DNA of 40,236 nt. Source: Streptomyces misionensis (lineage in GTDB: Bacteria; Actinomycetota; Actinomycetes; Streptomycetales; Streptomycetaceae). Every line of letters starts with the position of its first letter. The stretch's first letter is position 1. Below the pieces are notes generated by a model. The model worked only from the letters and a program-made list of their open reading frames with translations, was not told the DNA's origin and did not search any database. Both the position numbers and the translations under genes were made by a program. Shown here in pieces: positions 24,241 to 32,636 of the stretch. The stretch lies in NCBI RefSeq assembly GCF_007896895.1, contig NZ_VOGW01000004.1:1-40236 (forward strand), in the 5' to 3' direction.

Positions 24241-26124
24241 ATGGCGCGTTCGGTCGGTATCGACCTCGGGACGACCAACTCGGTGGTCTCGGTCCTGGAG
24301 GGCGGCGAACCCACCGTCATCACCAACACGGAGGGCGCGAGGACCACGCCGTCCGTCGTGGCCTTCGCCAAGAACGGCGAGGTCCTGGTCGGCGAGGTCG
24401 CCAAGCGGCAGGCCGTGACCAACGTGGAGCGCACCGCGCGCTCCGTCAAGCGGTACATGGGCGATCACTCCTGGCGCTTCCCCGACCAGGGCGACATCGA
24501 CGGCAAGCGCTACACCGCCCAGGAGATCTCCGCCCGGGTGCTCCAGAAGCTGAAGCGGGACGCGGAGGCGTACCTCGGCGAGGACGTCACGGACGCGGTG
24601 ATCACCGTACCGGCCTACTTCGACGACGCGCAGCGGCAGGCGACGAAGGAGGCCGGGGAGATCGCCGGCCTGAACGTCATGCGGATCATCAACGAGCCGA
24701 CCGCCGCCGCGCTGGCGTACGGGCTGGACAAGGAGAACGACCAGACGGTCCTCGTCTTCGACCTGGGCGGCGGCACCTTCGACGTGTCGCTGCTGGAGAT
24801 GGGCGACGGCGTCATCGAGGTCAAGGCCACCAACGGCGACACCCACCTGGGCGGCGACGACTGGGACCAGCGGGTGGTCGACCACCTGGTGCAGCAGTTC
24901 AAGAACCACTACGGCGTCGACCTCGCCAAGGACAAGATGGCCGTGCAGCGGCTGCGGGAGGCGGCCGAGAAGGCGAAGATCGAGCTGTCCTCCTCCACCG
25001 AGACCACGATCAACCTTCCCTACATCACCGCGTCCGCCGAGGGCCCGCTGCACCTGGACGAGAAGCTCACCCGCGCCCAGTTCGAGCAGCTGACGGCGGA
25101 TCTGCTGGACCGCTGCAAGGGGCCCTTCCACAACGCGATCAAGGACGCCGGGATCCAGGTGTCCGGCATCGACCACGTGGTGCTGGTGGGCGGCTCCACG
25201 CGGATGCCCGCCGTCTCCGCGCTGGTGCGGGAACTCACCGGCAAGGAACCGCACAAGGGCGTCAACCCGGACGAGGTCGTCGCCATCGGCGCCTCGCTCC
25301 AGGCCGGTGTCCTCAAGGGCGAGGTCAAGGACGTCCTGCTGCTCGACGTCACCCCGCTGTCCCTCGGCATCGAGACCAAGGGCGGCATCATGACCAAGCT
25401 GATCGAGCGCAACACCACGATCCCGACCAAGCGTTCCGAGATCTTCACCACGGCCGAGGACAACCAGCCGTCCGTGCAGATCCAGGTCTTCCAGGGCGAA
25501 CGGGAGATCGCGGCCTACAACAAGCGGCTCGGCATGTTCGAGTTGACCGGTCTGCCGCCGGCGCCGCGCGGCGTCCCGCAGATCGAGGTGGCGTTCGACA
25601 TCGACGCCAACGGGATCATGCACGTCTCCGCCAAGGACCTCGGCACCGGCCGGGAACAGAAGATGACCGTCACCGGCGGCTCCGCCCTGCCGAAGAACGA
25701 CATCGACCGGATGGTCCGCGAGGCCGAGCAGCACGCCGAGGAGGACCGGCGGCGCCGGGAGGCCGCCGAGACCCGCAACCAGGCCGAACAGCTCGTCTAC
25801 TCCACCGAGAAGCTGATCCGGGAGAACCCCGAGCGGATCTCCGCCGAGGCGAGGCACGAGACCGAGGAGGCGCTGACCGAGCTGAAGGCGAAGCTCAAGG
25901 ACGAGAACGCGGACACCGCCGCGATCCGCCAGGCCACCGACCGGGTGGCGCAGTCCGCCCAGAAGATCGGCACGGCGCTGTACGAGCAGTCGCGCGCCGA
26001 GGATCGAACGGCGGAGGGCGCCTCCGCCTCCGGCGGCCCGGGCGGCTCCGGCTCCGGCGGGCGCCAGGACGACGACGTGGTGGACGCCGAGATCGTGGAC
26101 GACGACAAGCCGGAGGCGGGCTGA
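24241..26124 (+). CDS. dnaK: Hsp70 chaperone DnaK (probably a second copy)
   Basis: A 627-residue Hsp70. The ATG at 24241 follows AAGGAGGT. The ATPase domain starts [21 protein letters not shown] and contains [50 protein letters not shown] and [16 protein letters not shown]; the linker and substrate domain follow ([21 protein letters not shown]). The lid is Arg/Glu-rich and the tail ends [22 protein letters not shown], the usual acidic DnaK end. It assists folding with GrpE and DnaJ. Only grpE follows; dnaJ and hspR, which complete the main Streptomyces dnaK operon, are absent, so I infer a paralogue (dnaK2-type). Confidence 0.97.
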   Translation: MARSVGIDLGTTNSVVSVLEGGEPTVITNTEGARTTPSVVAFAKNGEVLVGEVAKRQAVTNVERTARSVKRYMGDHSWRFPDQGDIDGKRYTAQEISARVLQKLKRDAEAYLGEDVTDAVITVPAYFDDAQRQATKEAGEIAGLNVMRIINEPTAAALAYGLDKENDQTVLVFDLGGGTFDVSLLEMGDGVIEVKATNGDTHLGGDDWDQRVVDHLVQQFKNHYGVDLAKDKMAVQRLREAAEKAKIELSSSTETTINLPYITASAEGPLHLDEKLTRAQFEQLTADLLDRCKGPFHNAIKDAGIQVSGIDHVVLVGGSTRMPAVSALVRELTGKEPHKGVNPDEVVAIGASLQAGVLKGEVKDVLLLDVTPLSLGIETKGGIMTKLIERNTTIPTKRSEIFTTAEDNQPSVQIQVFQGEREIAAYNKRLGMFELTGLPPAPRGVPQIEVAFDIDANGIMHVSAKDLGTGREQKMTVTGGSALPKNDIDRMVREAEQHAEEDRRRREAAETRNQAEQLVYSTEKLIRENPERISAEARHETEEALTELKAKLKDENADTAAIRQATDRVAQSAQKIGTALYEQSRAEDRTAEGASASGGPGGSGSGGRQDDDVVDAEIVDDDKPEAG

Positions 26125-26126
26125 CG

Positions 26127-26585
26127 ATGGACGAGGGCCGGCTGGACACGGAGCCCGCGCGGCTGCGCGGCCTGCTCCGGGAACGCACGGCCGACCTGCA
26201 ACGGGTGAAGGCCGAGTACGACAACTACCGCAAGCGGGTGCACCGGGACCGGATGGCCGTACGGGAGATCGCGGCGGCCAACGTCCTGCGCACCCTGCTG
26301 CCTGTGCTGGACGCCGTGGACCGCGCCCGCGAGCACGAGCCGCGGACGCCGGGCCTGAAGGACATCACCGAGACCCTGTGCACCCAGCTCGGCGCCCTGG
26401 GGCTGGAGGCCTTCGGCGAGGAGGGCGACCCCTTCGACCCGGCCTGCCACGAGGCCCTCGTCCATCATGTCCGCGCGGACGCCACCCGGCTGACCTGCAC
26501 CAAGATCCTCCGCCCCGGCTACCGCACCGGCCCGCACCTGCTGCGCCCGGCCACGGTGGAGGTCACGGGACCACCCCCGGCCTGA
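26127..26585 (+). CDS. grpE: GrpE nucleotide-exchange factor (short form)
   Basis: A 152-residue GrpE, starting two bases after the dnaK stop and therefore translationally coupled. The dimerising helix contains RTADLQRVKAEYDNYRKRV, and the head shows LLPVLDAVDRAREH, GLEAFGEEGDPFDPACHEAL and the C-terminal beta-strand ILRPGYRTGPHLLRPATVEV. It lacks the long acidic N-terminal extension of the main actinobacterial GrpE. It promotes ADP release from the DnaK next to it. The pair without dnaJ suggests that J-domain proteins are borrowed from elsewhere in the cell. Confidence 0.93.
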   Translation: MDEGRLDTEPARLRGLLRERTADLQRVKAEYDNYRKRVHRDRMAVREIAAANVLRTLLPVLDAVDRAREHEPRTPGLKDITETLCTQLGALGLEAFGEEGDPFDPACHEALVHHVRADATRLTCTKILRPGYRTGPHLLRPATVEVTGPPPA

Positions 26586-26594
26586 GCCCGCCCG

Positions 26595-26820
26595 GCCGCC
26601 GGCCGCTGGCCGCCGGCCCCGGCCACCCGTCCCGGCCACCGGTCCCGGCCGCTGGTCCTGGCCCCGGCCGCCGGTGCCGGCCCCGGCCGCTGGCCCTGTC
26701 CCGGTCCCAGCTGCTGGTCCCGGTCCCGGCCGCTGGCCCCTGCCACTGGCACCACCGGTCCCGGCCGCCGACACCGGCCCCCTGCCGCTCGCCCCGGCCA
26801 CTGGCCCCGGCCCCAGCCCC
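26595..26820. repeat. Degenerate GC-rich tandem repeat (CCGGCCGCTGG-type units)
   Basis: About 225 bp after grpE consist of imperfect short units such as CCGGCCGCTGG, CCGGTCCCGG and CCCCGGCCACTGG, with strong local self-complementarity (CCGGCCGG-like). It is abruptly followed by GTAAAAAATG at 26821-26830, an unusual A-run for this genome. The region would transcribe into dense secondary structure and could act as a terminator for dnaK-grpE. No gene is supported across 26586-26968; a weak -10, TATCCT, lies at 26857-26862 before the MFS gene. Confidence 0.65.
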
Positions 26821-26968
26821 GTAAAAAATGCCCATGGTCCGCCGACAGTCCGGGGCTATCCTCAACTCCGGTCTCCGGGAGGGAGGTTGACGGCGGTCGC
26901 GCACCGTCGCCGCGTCTCCTCGCCCAGCGGTGACCGCGTCCGCGCTCACTCGCCCGCACTGGAGACAC

Positions 26969-28210
26969 ATGTTCGCCCCGTACCGCCGGCTGTTCGCCGC
27001 CAAGGGAGCCCTCGGATTCACCGCGACCGGCTTCCTGGCCCGGCTCGCCCTGTCCATGTCCGGGGTCGGCACGGTGGTGATGATCGCCGCCGTGCGCCAT
27101 TCCTACGCGCTGGCCGGCGCGGTGGGCGGCGCCGCCCTCGCGGCCACCCTGGTGACGATCCCGCTGCTCGGCCGGCTGGTCGACCGCTACGGACAGGCCC
27201 GTACGGCCGTTCCGGCGGCCCTGTGGTCCTCGCTCATGTCGGCGGCGCTGGTCGTCTGCCTCGCCACCGACGCGCCCACCTGGACCCTGTTCGTCACCAA
27301 CGTGCTGTCCGCCACCGCGCCGAACGTCGGCGGCATGGCGCGGGCGCGCTGGGCCGAGTTGTGCGGTGGCGACGACGACCGCATGCACGTGGCCAACTCG
27401 TTCGAGCAGGTGCTGGACGAGATGTGCTTCGTCCTCGGCCCCATCGTGGTGGTCGCGCTGGCCACCGGCGTCGCCCCCGAAGCGGGGCGGGTGGCGCCGC
27501 TGATCCTGACCCTGGCCGGCACCGTGCTCTTCTGCCTGCAACGCGGCACCGAGCCCCCGGTCCGGCCCGCCGACCCGGCGGCCGGGCGCTCCCCGCTCAC
27601 CAACCGGGGCCTCCAGGTGATGATGGCCGTCTTCCTCTTCACCGGCTCCCTCTTCGGCTCCCTCGAAGTGGTCACGATCGCCTTCACCGACTCCCTGGGA
27701 CACAAGTCCTCGGCCGGTGCGGTGCTGGCCCTGCAAGCGGTGGGCTCCGCGCTGTCCGGACTGCTCTTCGGGCTGCTCACCCTGCGCGGCGCGGGACCGA
27801 CGCGGTTCCTGCTGGGCGTCGGGGGCATGGCGCTGCTGATGCTCCCGCTGACCCTCGCCACCGGCCTGGCCTCGCTGGTCCCGCTGATGTTCGTCGCCGG
27901 CATGGCCACCTCACCGACCATGATCACCGGCATGGGCCTGGTCCAGGAACTGATCCCGCGTGCCCAGATCAACGAAGGCATGACCCTGGCGGTGACCGCC
28001 CTCCTCGGCGGCTCCTCCCTCGGCAGCACGCTGGCGGGCTGGGCGGTGGAACGCTTCGGCGCCACCTCCGGCTACTGGCTGCCCGCCGGCGCCGCGGCCC
28101 TGGCCCTGCTGGCCGCCGTCACCGGCCTCGGCCGTCTCCGCGCCACCCTCGCCCCACCCGCCCCCGCGCGCTTGGCGGCCGACAACGCCAAAGCGCACCA
28201 AGGGACTTGA
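26969..28210 (+). CDS. MFS transporter
   Basis: A 413-residue major facilitator with about 12 hydrophobic segments. I chose ATG 26969 because GGAG lies at 26961-26964; an in-frame GTG at 26930 would add 13 residues without a ribosome site. The loop 2-3 motif reads GRLVDRYGQARTAVP, close to the MFS motif A (GxxxDRxGRR), which supports a drug/proton or metabolite exporter. A further signature is 'NVGGMARARWAELCGGDDDRMHVANSFEQVLDEMCFVLGP' (broken here: residues about 110-150), as seen in actinobacterial MFS proteins of unknown substrate. The C-terminal tail is Pro/Ala-rich. The gene stands alone between the repeat and a GNAT gene. Confidence 0.88.
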   Translation: MFAPYRRLFAAKGALGFTATGFLARLALSMSGVGTVVMIAAVRHSYALAGAVGGAALAATLVTIPLLGRLVDRYGQARTAVPAALWSSLMSAALVVCLATDAPTWTLFVTNVLSATAPNVGGMARARWAELCGGDDDRMHVANSFEQVLDEMCFVLGPIVVVALATGVAPEAGRVAPLILTLAGTVLFCLQRGTEPPVRPADPAAGRSPLTNRGLQVMMAVFLFTGSLFGSLEVVTIAFTDSLGHKSSAGAVLALQAVGSALSGLLFGLLTLRGAGPTRFLLGVGGMALLMLPLTLATGLASLVPLMFVAGMATSPTMITGMGLVQELIPRAQINEGMTLAVTALLGGSSLGSTLAGWAVERFGATSGYWLPAGAAALALLAAVTGLGRLRATLAPPAPARLAADNAKAHQGT

Positions 28211-28221
28211 CCACGCCCTGC

Positions 28222-28227
28222 TAGCGT
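28222..28227 (+). promoter_or_regulatory. Leaderless-type -10 (TAGCGT)
   Basis: TAGCGT ends six bases before the ATG at 28234, and no Shine-Dalgarno sequence lies between. This is the usual arrangement of leaderless Streptomyces transcripts and supports the chosen start of the GNAT gene. Confidence 0.55.
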
Positions 28228-28233
28228 GCGCGC

Positions 28234-28833
28234 ATGGAAGATCTGGCAAGCGTGTCCTGGCCGCCCGAACCGATCAGGACCGAGCGGCTCGTGCTCCGTG
28301 CGTCCGAGGCCCGGGACCGTGCCGCGTTCGTCGAGCTGCTCGCCTCACCCGAGGTGCACGCCTACCTGGGCGGTCCCCGGGCCCGTGCCGAGCTGGAGCG
28401 GGAGCTGCCCGCGGTGCCCGAGCGGTGGCCCGGGAGTTTCGTCGTCGAGCTCGACGGGGCGATGATCGGCCAGCTCCTGCTCAGGAGGGCGACGGGGCAC
28501 CGCCGCCCGGCCGCCGCCGGAAAGGCCGACCTCGGCTACCTGTTCCTGCCGCGGGCGTGGGGACACGGGTACGCCACCGAGGCGTGCGCGGCGGCACTGG
28601 ACTGGCTCGCCGACGCGCTGCCCGGCGAGCCGGTGGTGCTCACCACCCAGAGCGCCAACGCCGGTTCGATGCGGCTCGCGGCGAAGCTGGGGTTCACCGA
28701 GGTGGAACGGTTCGAGGCCTGGGGCAGCGAGCAGTGGCTCGGCATGCGGGGCCCGCTCGCGCCGTCCGGCCGAGCGCCGCAGGGGAGCTGTTCGGCGGGC
28801 GTCATCCCCCGGCGGGAGCGCGGTGGCCGGTGA
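28234..28833 (+). CDS. GNAT-family N-acetyltransferase (RimJ/RimL type)
   Basis: A 199-residue GNAT protein. It opens with the RimJ/RimL signature IRTERLVLRASEARDRAAF at about 13-31; the acetyl-CoA pyrophosphate loop is RAWGHGYATEA near 108 (R/Q-x-x-G-x-G/A), and the last motif is NAGSMRLAAKLGFTEVERF near 147. Such enzymes acetylate amino groups of proteins, amino acids or small molecules; the substrate is unknown. The C-terminal 30 residues (SGRAPQGSCSAGVIPRRERGG) are atypical and overlap by 32 nt the 3' end of the convergent MocR gene, so the frame probably ran through a lost stop. The transcript looks leaderless. Confidence 0.88.
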   Translation: MEDLASVSWPPEPIRTERLVLRASEARDRAAFVELLASPEVHAYLGGPRARAELERELPAVPERWPGSFVVELDGAMIGQLLLRRATGHRRPAAAGKADLGYLFLPRAWGHGYATEACAAALDWLADALPGEPVVLTTQSANAGSMRLAAKLGFTEVERFEAWGSEQWLGMRGPLAPSGRAPQGSCSAGVIPRRERGGR

Positions 28834-30226
28834 GCAGGTCGCCGATCGCGGCGATGCCCGCGGTGACGGCGCGTTCGCCCACGTTGCCGAAGCCGAGGAC
28901 GAGCCGGGGCGGGGCGGGTGCGCGCGTGGCACGGCAGGCCGTCATGCCGTAGAGGCCGACGGACCGGGCGCGGGCGGCGGCGACGAGCGCGTCCTCGTCG
29001 GTCCCCTCCGGGAGATGGGCCACGGCGTGGAAGCCGGCGGCGAGGCCGGTGACGGCCATGCCGGGGGCGTGCTCCGCGAGGGCGGCGAGCAGCGCGGCGC
29101 GGCGTGCCGCGTAGGCCGTCCGCATCCGGCGCAGATGCCGGTCGAAGCGGCCCGACTCGATCATCCGGGCGAGGGCCAGCTGATCGAGGACGGGCGAGCC
29201 GCGGTCGCTGACGTGCTTGAGCGACACCAGTGTGTCCGTGAGCGCGGGCGGACTCAGCAGCCAGCCGATCCGCAACGCCGGCGCCAGGGACTTGCTGACC
29301 GTGCCGATGGAGACGACCCGGTCCGCCGCGAGCCCCTGAAGAGCCCCGACCGGCTCCCGGTCGTAGCGGAACTCGGCGTCGTAGTCGTCCTCGACGATCA
29401 GGCCGTCCCGCGCCGCCGCCCAGGCGATCAGGGCCAGCCGCCGCTCGGGCCCGAGCACCACCCCGGTCGGCCACTGGTGCGCCGGGGTGACGACGACCGC
29501 ACGCGCGCCGGTGGCCGCCAACGCCCCTACGTCGATGCCTTGTTCGTCCACCGGCACCGGTACCGCGTCGAGTCCCGCCGCGGCCGCGGCCGCCCGTACG
29601 GTGGCGGGGGAGCCGGGATCCTCGTAGGCGACCAGGCGCACCCCGTCGTGCGCGAGGGCCCGCAGCGTCAGCGACAGGCCCTGGGCGTATCCCGAGCAGA
29701 CGAGGGTGTGTTCGGGGTCGGCCGCCGCCGCGCGCACCCGGCGCGCGTACCCGGCGACCACCTCCCGCAGCACCGCGTTGCCCCGCGGGTCGCCGTAGTC
29801 CCACTCGGCCACCGGCATCCGCCGGGCCGCCTCCCGCAGCGCCCACATCCAGTCCGGCAGCGGAAAGGCACCGAGGTCCGGTACCCCCCAGCGGAAGTCG
29901 GCCAGCAGCGACGGCCGTCGGGTGGGCGGCGACGGCGGCGCGGGCGGCGGACAGGCACCGGCGGCCACCCGGGTGCCCGAGCCCACCCGCGCCACCAGAT
30001 AGCCCTCGGCCCGCAACTGGGCGTACGCCTCCTGCACCAGGCCCCTCGACAGCCCCAGCGCGGCGGCGAGTTCACGCGAGGGCGGCAGCCGCTCGCCCAC
30101 CCGCAGCCGGCCGGTGCGCACCGCCTCGCGTACCTGGCGCTCCACCTGGGCCCGCAGCGGCTCACCACTGTCGCGGTCGAGCGTGACGAGCAGCTCCGAC
30201 GGCGCATTGGACCACTCGGCAGACAT
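28802..30226 (-). CDS. MocR/PdxR-type GntR regulator with aminotransferase-like domain
   Basis: A 474-residue fusion. The N-terminal GntR winged helix (about 12-85) has LRAQVERQVREAVRTGRL and PPSRELAAALGLSRGLVQEAYAQL. A Pro-rich linker follows, then a fold-type I PLP domain with YGDPRGNAVLREVVAGY, VEDDYDAEFRYDREPVGALQG, and the PLP Lys in VSIGTVSKSLAPALRIGW. MocR proteins sense PLP or amino-acid adducts and often control the gene divergent from them. Here only 46 bp separate it from a divergent MFS gene, so that transporter is its likely target. It converges on the GNAT gene with a 32-nt overlap. Confidence 0.93.
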   Translation of the reverse strand: MSAEWSNAPSELLVTLDRDSGEPLRAQVERQVREAVRTGRLRVGERLPPSRELAAALGLSRGLVQEAYAQLRAEGYLVARVGSGTRVAAGACPPPAPPSPPTRRPSLLADFRWGVPDLGAFPLPDWMWALREAARRMPVAEWDYGDPRGNAVLREVVAGYARRVRAAAADPEHTLVCSGYAQGLSLTLRALAHDGVRLVAYEDPGSPATVRAAAAAAGLDAVPVPVDEQGIDVGALAATGARAVVVTPAHQWPTGVVLGPERRLALIAWAAARDGLIVEDDYDAEFRYDREPVGALQGLAADRVVSIGTVSKSLAPALRIGWLLSPPALTDTLVSLKHVSDRGSPVLDQLALARMIESGRFDRHLRRMRTAYAARRAALLAALAEHAPGMAVTGLAAGFHAVAHLPEGTDEDALVAAARARSVGLYGMTACRATRAPAPPRLVLGFGNVGERAVTAGIAAIGDLLTGHRAPAGG

Positions 30227-30260
30227 GGAATTGGAGCTTACCGGTGAGCCGGCCGGCCCC

Positions 30261-30266
30261 TAGAGT
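30261..30266 (+). promoter_or_regulatory. Leaderless-type -10 (TAGAGT) for the MFS gene
   Basis: TAGAGT lies six bases before the ATG at 30273 in the 46-bp divergent gap; no ribosome binding site fits between. The short gap means the MocR protein would bind over both promoters. Confidence 0.55.
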
Positions 30267-30272
30267 CCCGCC

Positions 30273-31481
30273 ATGACCACCACAGAGCCGCGGCACCCGG
30301 CCGCGCCGAAGGGCCACCCGAAGGACCAACCCCCGCTGGTGACACGTCCGTTGCTGCTCCGCTTCGTCAGCCTGATCGGGGGGTCGGCGAGTTACTACCT
30401 CCTGCTGTCGGTCGTCCCTCTCTACGCGACGCGCTCCGGGTCCGGCGGCAACGGCGCCGGGGCGACCACGGGCGCCCTGATGCTGGCCACGGTCGTCGGG
30501 GAGTTCGCGGCGCCCTGGTTCATCGGACGCTTCGGGCACCGAGTCACCCTGGGCGCGGGCCTGTTGCTGCTCGGCGCGCCCGCGCCGGCCCTGACCCTGT
30601 TCTCCGGCATCGGCTGGATCACGGCGGTCTGTCTGCTGCGCGGCGCGGGCTTCGCCCTGACGGTCGTGGCGGGCGGGGCGCTGACCGCCTCCCTGATCCC
30701 CGACGCCCGCCGGGGCGAAGGGCTGGCCCTGGTCGGCGTCGTGTCGAGCGTGCCCTCGCTGCTGGGACTGCCCCTGGGCGTCTGGCTGGTCTCCCGCCTG
30801 GGGTACGGACCGGTGGGCGCGGCCGCAGGGGCGTGCGCCCTGCTGGCGATCCTGTCGGTGCCGGGACTGCCCGAGCGGGAGGTCGTGGCCGGACCGCGGA
30901 TCGGCATCCGCGACGGCCTGCGCGACGCCGCCCTGGTCCGGCCCGCCGCCCTGTTCGCGGGCACGGCGCTGGCCGCCGGGATCGTGGTCACCTTCCTGCC
31001 GCTCGCCGTGCCCGCGGGGTCCGCCGGGGTGGTGGCCGTGGCCCTGTTCGTGCAGCCGGCCGGCGCGACCGTGGCCCGCTGGGTGGCCGGCCGCCAGGGC
31101 GACCGCAAGGGGCCGTCCCGGCTGGTCGTGCCGGGGCTCGCCCTCTCGGCCGCGGGGATGCTCGTCACGGCGGGCACCCACAGCGCCGTCGCGGTCGTCT
31201 GCGGTGTCGCCCTCTTCGGCATCGGCTTCGGAGTCACCCAGAACGCCACGCTGACCCTGATGTACCAGCGGGTCCCCCCGTCCTGGTACGGCACGGTGGG
31301 CGCCCTGTGGAACATCGCCTACGACGCGGGCATGGGCGTCGGCGCCGTGGGCTTCGGCCTGTTCGCCCAACGGGCCGGGTACTCCTGGGGTTTCGCCTGC
31401 ACCGGTGCGCTGATCGCCCTCACCCTGCTCCCCGCGTGGCGGGACCGTACCGCTGATCGGAGGACGGGCCTCACCCCCTGA
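30273..31481 (+). CDS. MFS transporter, likely target of the divergent MocR regulator
   Basis: A 402-residue membrane protein with about 12 hydrophobic segments, beginning after a short Pro/His-rich N-terminus. The N-half has FVSLIGGSASYYLLLSVVPLY and the loop IGRFGHRVTLGAGLLLLG (motif A-like); the C-half has RQGDRKGPSRLVVPGLALS and FGIGFGVTQNATLTLMYQRVP. This resembles actinobacterial amino-acid or drug exporters paired with GntR/MocR regulators. Substrate unknown. Transcription probably starts at the ATG. The 180-bp gap after it contains paired TGATC motifs at about 31587 and 31608 that may belong to the next promoter. Confidence 0.9.
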   Translation: MTTTEPRHPAAPKGHPKDQPPLVTRPLLLRFVSLIGGSASYYLLLSVVPLYATRSGSGGNGAGATTGALMLATVVGEFAAPWFIGRFGHRVTLGAGLLLLGAPAPALTLFSGIGWITAVCLLRGAGFALTVVAGGALTASLIPDARRGEGLALVGVVSSVPSLLGLPLGVWLVSRLGYGPVGAAAGACALLAILSVPGLPEREVVAGPRIGIRDGLRDAALVRPAALFAGTALAAGIVVTFLPLAVPAGSAGVVAVALFVQPAGATVARWVAGRQGDRKGPSRLVVPGLALSAAGMLVTAGTHSAVAVVCGVALFGIGFGVTQNATLTLMYQRVPPSWYGTVGALWNIAYDAGMGVGAVGFGLFAQRAGYSWGFACTGALIALTLLPAWRDRTADRRTGLTP

Positions 31482-31661
31482 GGTGAACCTGACGTGTCGC
31501 GCGCATGTGGTCCGGCGAGGCGGAAACCGGGGCGATCACGCCGTTGATGCTCCGCACCACACCGCGCCGAAACGGTCACCCTCAGTGATCGATTGCGTTC
31601 CGTGTGTGATCAACTGTGCCTGGTCTTCGGGCAACGGGCCCGAGATGTCCAAGGAGCGTTC

Positions 31662-32153
31662 ATGCACAGACTTGCTATGGGCAGGCGCCTCGCCTCCGCC
31701 GTCGCCACCGCGTCCCTGGTCGGCGCCCTCGGCGTCGCCGGTGCGGCACCGGCCCTGGCGGCGGCGCCCGCGCCGCTGAGCTTCACCATCGACTACACCC
31801 GGAACACCTCCATCCCCCAGACGCCGAATCTGGGCGGGGGCTTCGCCGGCAACGGCCCGGTGCTCGACGCGTCGGGCAAGCAGATCGGCAAGACCTTCGA
31901 CACCTGCGGCATCGACGGGATCGAGGGCCCCACGAAGATGGACGCCGACTGCGACGCGTACGTCGTCTTCAACAACGGGGACGAACTGAACATCCGCACC
32001 CAGGCGATGATCGACGCCAACCCGTTCGACTACCCGTACACCTTCAAGGCCGTGGTGGAGGGGGGCACCGGAGCGTACGACGGCGCCCGGGGCGAGGCGA
32101 AGGTCACCGCCGTGCGGCCGGGCGTCTACAAGGTCGACGTCAACTTCAAGTGA
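31662..32153 (+). CDS. Secreted allene-oxide-cyclase-like (dirigent-type) barrel protein
   Basis: A 163-residue exported protein. The ATG at 31662 has AAGGAG five bases upstream; an earlier in-frame ATG lacks one. The signal peptide (MGRRLASAVATASLVGALGV) ends at ALA-AAPAP near residue 35. The mature domain has YVVFNNGDELNIRTQA, ANPFDYPYTFKAVVEGG and TGAYDGARGEAKVTAV, the pattern of the AOC/dirigent eight-stranded barrel (GG-TG-xY-xG-A-RG). Two Cys (TCGIDG, DCDAY) could form a disulfide. Plant homologues cyclise or couple bound substrates, while bacterial roles are poorly defined. A strong hairpin at 32175-32202 suggests a monocistronic transcript. Confidence 0.85.
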   Translation: MHRLAMGRRLASAVATASLVGALGVAGAAPALAAAPAPLSFTIDYTRNTSIPQTPNLGGGFAGNGPVLDASGKQIGKTFDTCGIDGIEGPTKMDADCDAYVVFNNGDELNIRTQAMIDANPFDYPYTFKAVVEGGTGAYDGARGEAKVTAVRPGVYKVDVNFK

Positions 32154-32174
32154 CGCCCTGAGCCGACTTGTCGG

Positions 32175-32202
32175 GGAGCCGCCGGAGCGGTCCTGCGGCT
32201 CC
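32175..32202 (+). terminator. Hairpin after the AOC-like gene
   Basis: GGAGCCGC at 32175-32182 and GCGGCTCC at 32195-32202 form a perfect 8-bp stem with a 12-nt loop, followed by TCCTCTTCCC. It lies 21 bp past the stop of the AOC-like gene and 24 bp before the next start, so it may terminate or attenuate. Confidence 0.6.
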
Positions 32203-32226
32203 TCCTCTTCCCGAGAGGTGCATCCC

Positions 32227-32547
32227 ATGCGTCGTAGCGCGCTCATCGCCGTGTTGTCCGCCGGCCTCCTCCTCGGTTCCGCGAACTCCGCCCTCGCGCG
32301 GACCGCCGCGGACGACCGCGCCGGCACCGAGCAAGTGGTCGTCTTCAGCAACGAGCTGACACCGCTGACGGTCTACAGCGACCCGCACGGCTGCCAGCCC
32401 CTGCCCACGATCTCGCACGTCCTGGTCAACGAGACCTCGCGGACGGTCTATCTGCACGCGGACCGGTTCTGCCTGACCCCCGGCGTCCCCGTCCGTCCCG
32501 GTTACGGGGCGCACACCGGGCAGTTCTCCGGCGCCTTCTCCTCCTGA
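32227..32547 (+). CDS. Small secreted protein, paralogue of the lipoprotein at 20276
   Basis: A 106-residue exported protein. The ATG at 32227 is preferred over a GTG nine bases upstream because GAGAGG then lies eight bases ahead. The signal peptide RRSALIAVLSAGLLLGSANSALA ends in ALA near residue 24 (written: cleavage after SALA). The mature region has PHGCQPLP, VLVNETSRTVYLH and RFCLTPGVPVRPG, matching in order the HGC, V-x-N-x-T, Tyr-strand and second-Cys elements of the lipoprotein at 20276-20611. No lipobox here. Function unknown; lies between the AOC-like gene and the UbiA gene with hairpins on both sides. Confidence 0.8.
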   Translation: MRRSALIAVLSAGLLLGSANSALARTAADDRAGTEQVVVFSNELTPLTVYSDPHGCQPLPTISHVLVNETSRTVYLHADRFCLTPGVPVRPGYGAHTGQFSGAFSS

Positions 32548-32565
32548 GAAGGGCCGGCTACAGGT

Positions 32566-32592
32566 GAGGCCGAGCGGCCACCGCCCGGCCTC
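32566..32592 (+). terminator. Weak hairpin before the UbiA gene
   Basis: GAGGCCG at 32566-32572 pairs with CGGCCTC at 32586-32592 across a 13-nt loop, 18 bp beyond the small secreted protein gene. It is a modest stem without a T-run and may be a terminator or just composition. Confidence 0.4.
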
Positions 32593-32636
32593 GCCGACAC
32601 GCACAGACACGTACTTCCCCAAGTCAGGAGACCGCC

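Noticed and set aside
26595..26820. CRISPR array
   Set aside because: The repeats are short, degenerate, contiguous and without uniform spacers, and no cas gene is present.
28802..28833. Antisense regulatory RNA at the GNAT/MocR overlap
   Set aside because: The 32-nt overlap of convergent 3' ends is more simply explained by a lost stop codon in the GNAT gene; no promoter or hairpin is visible there.
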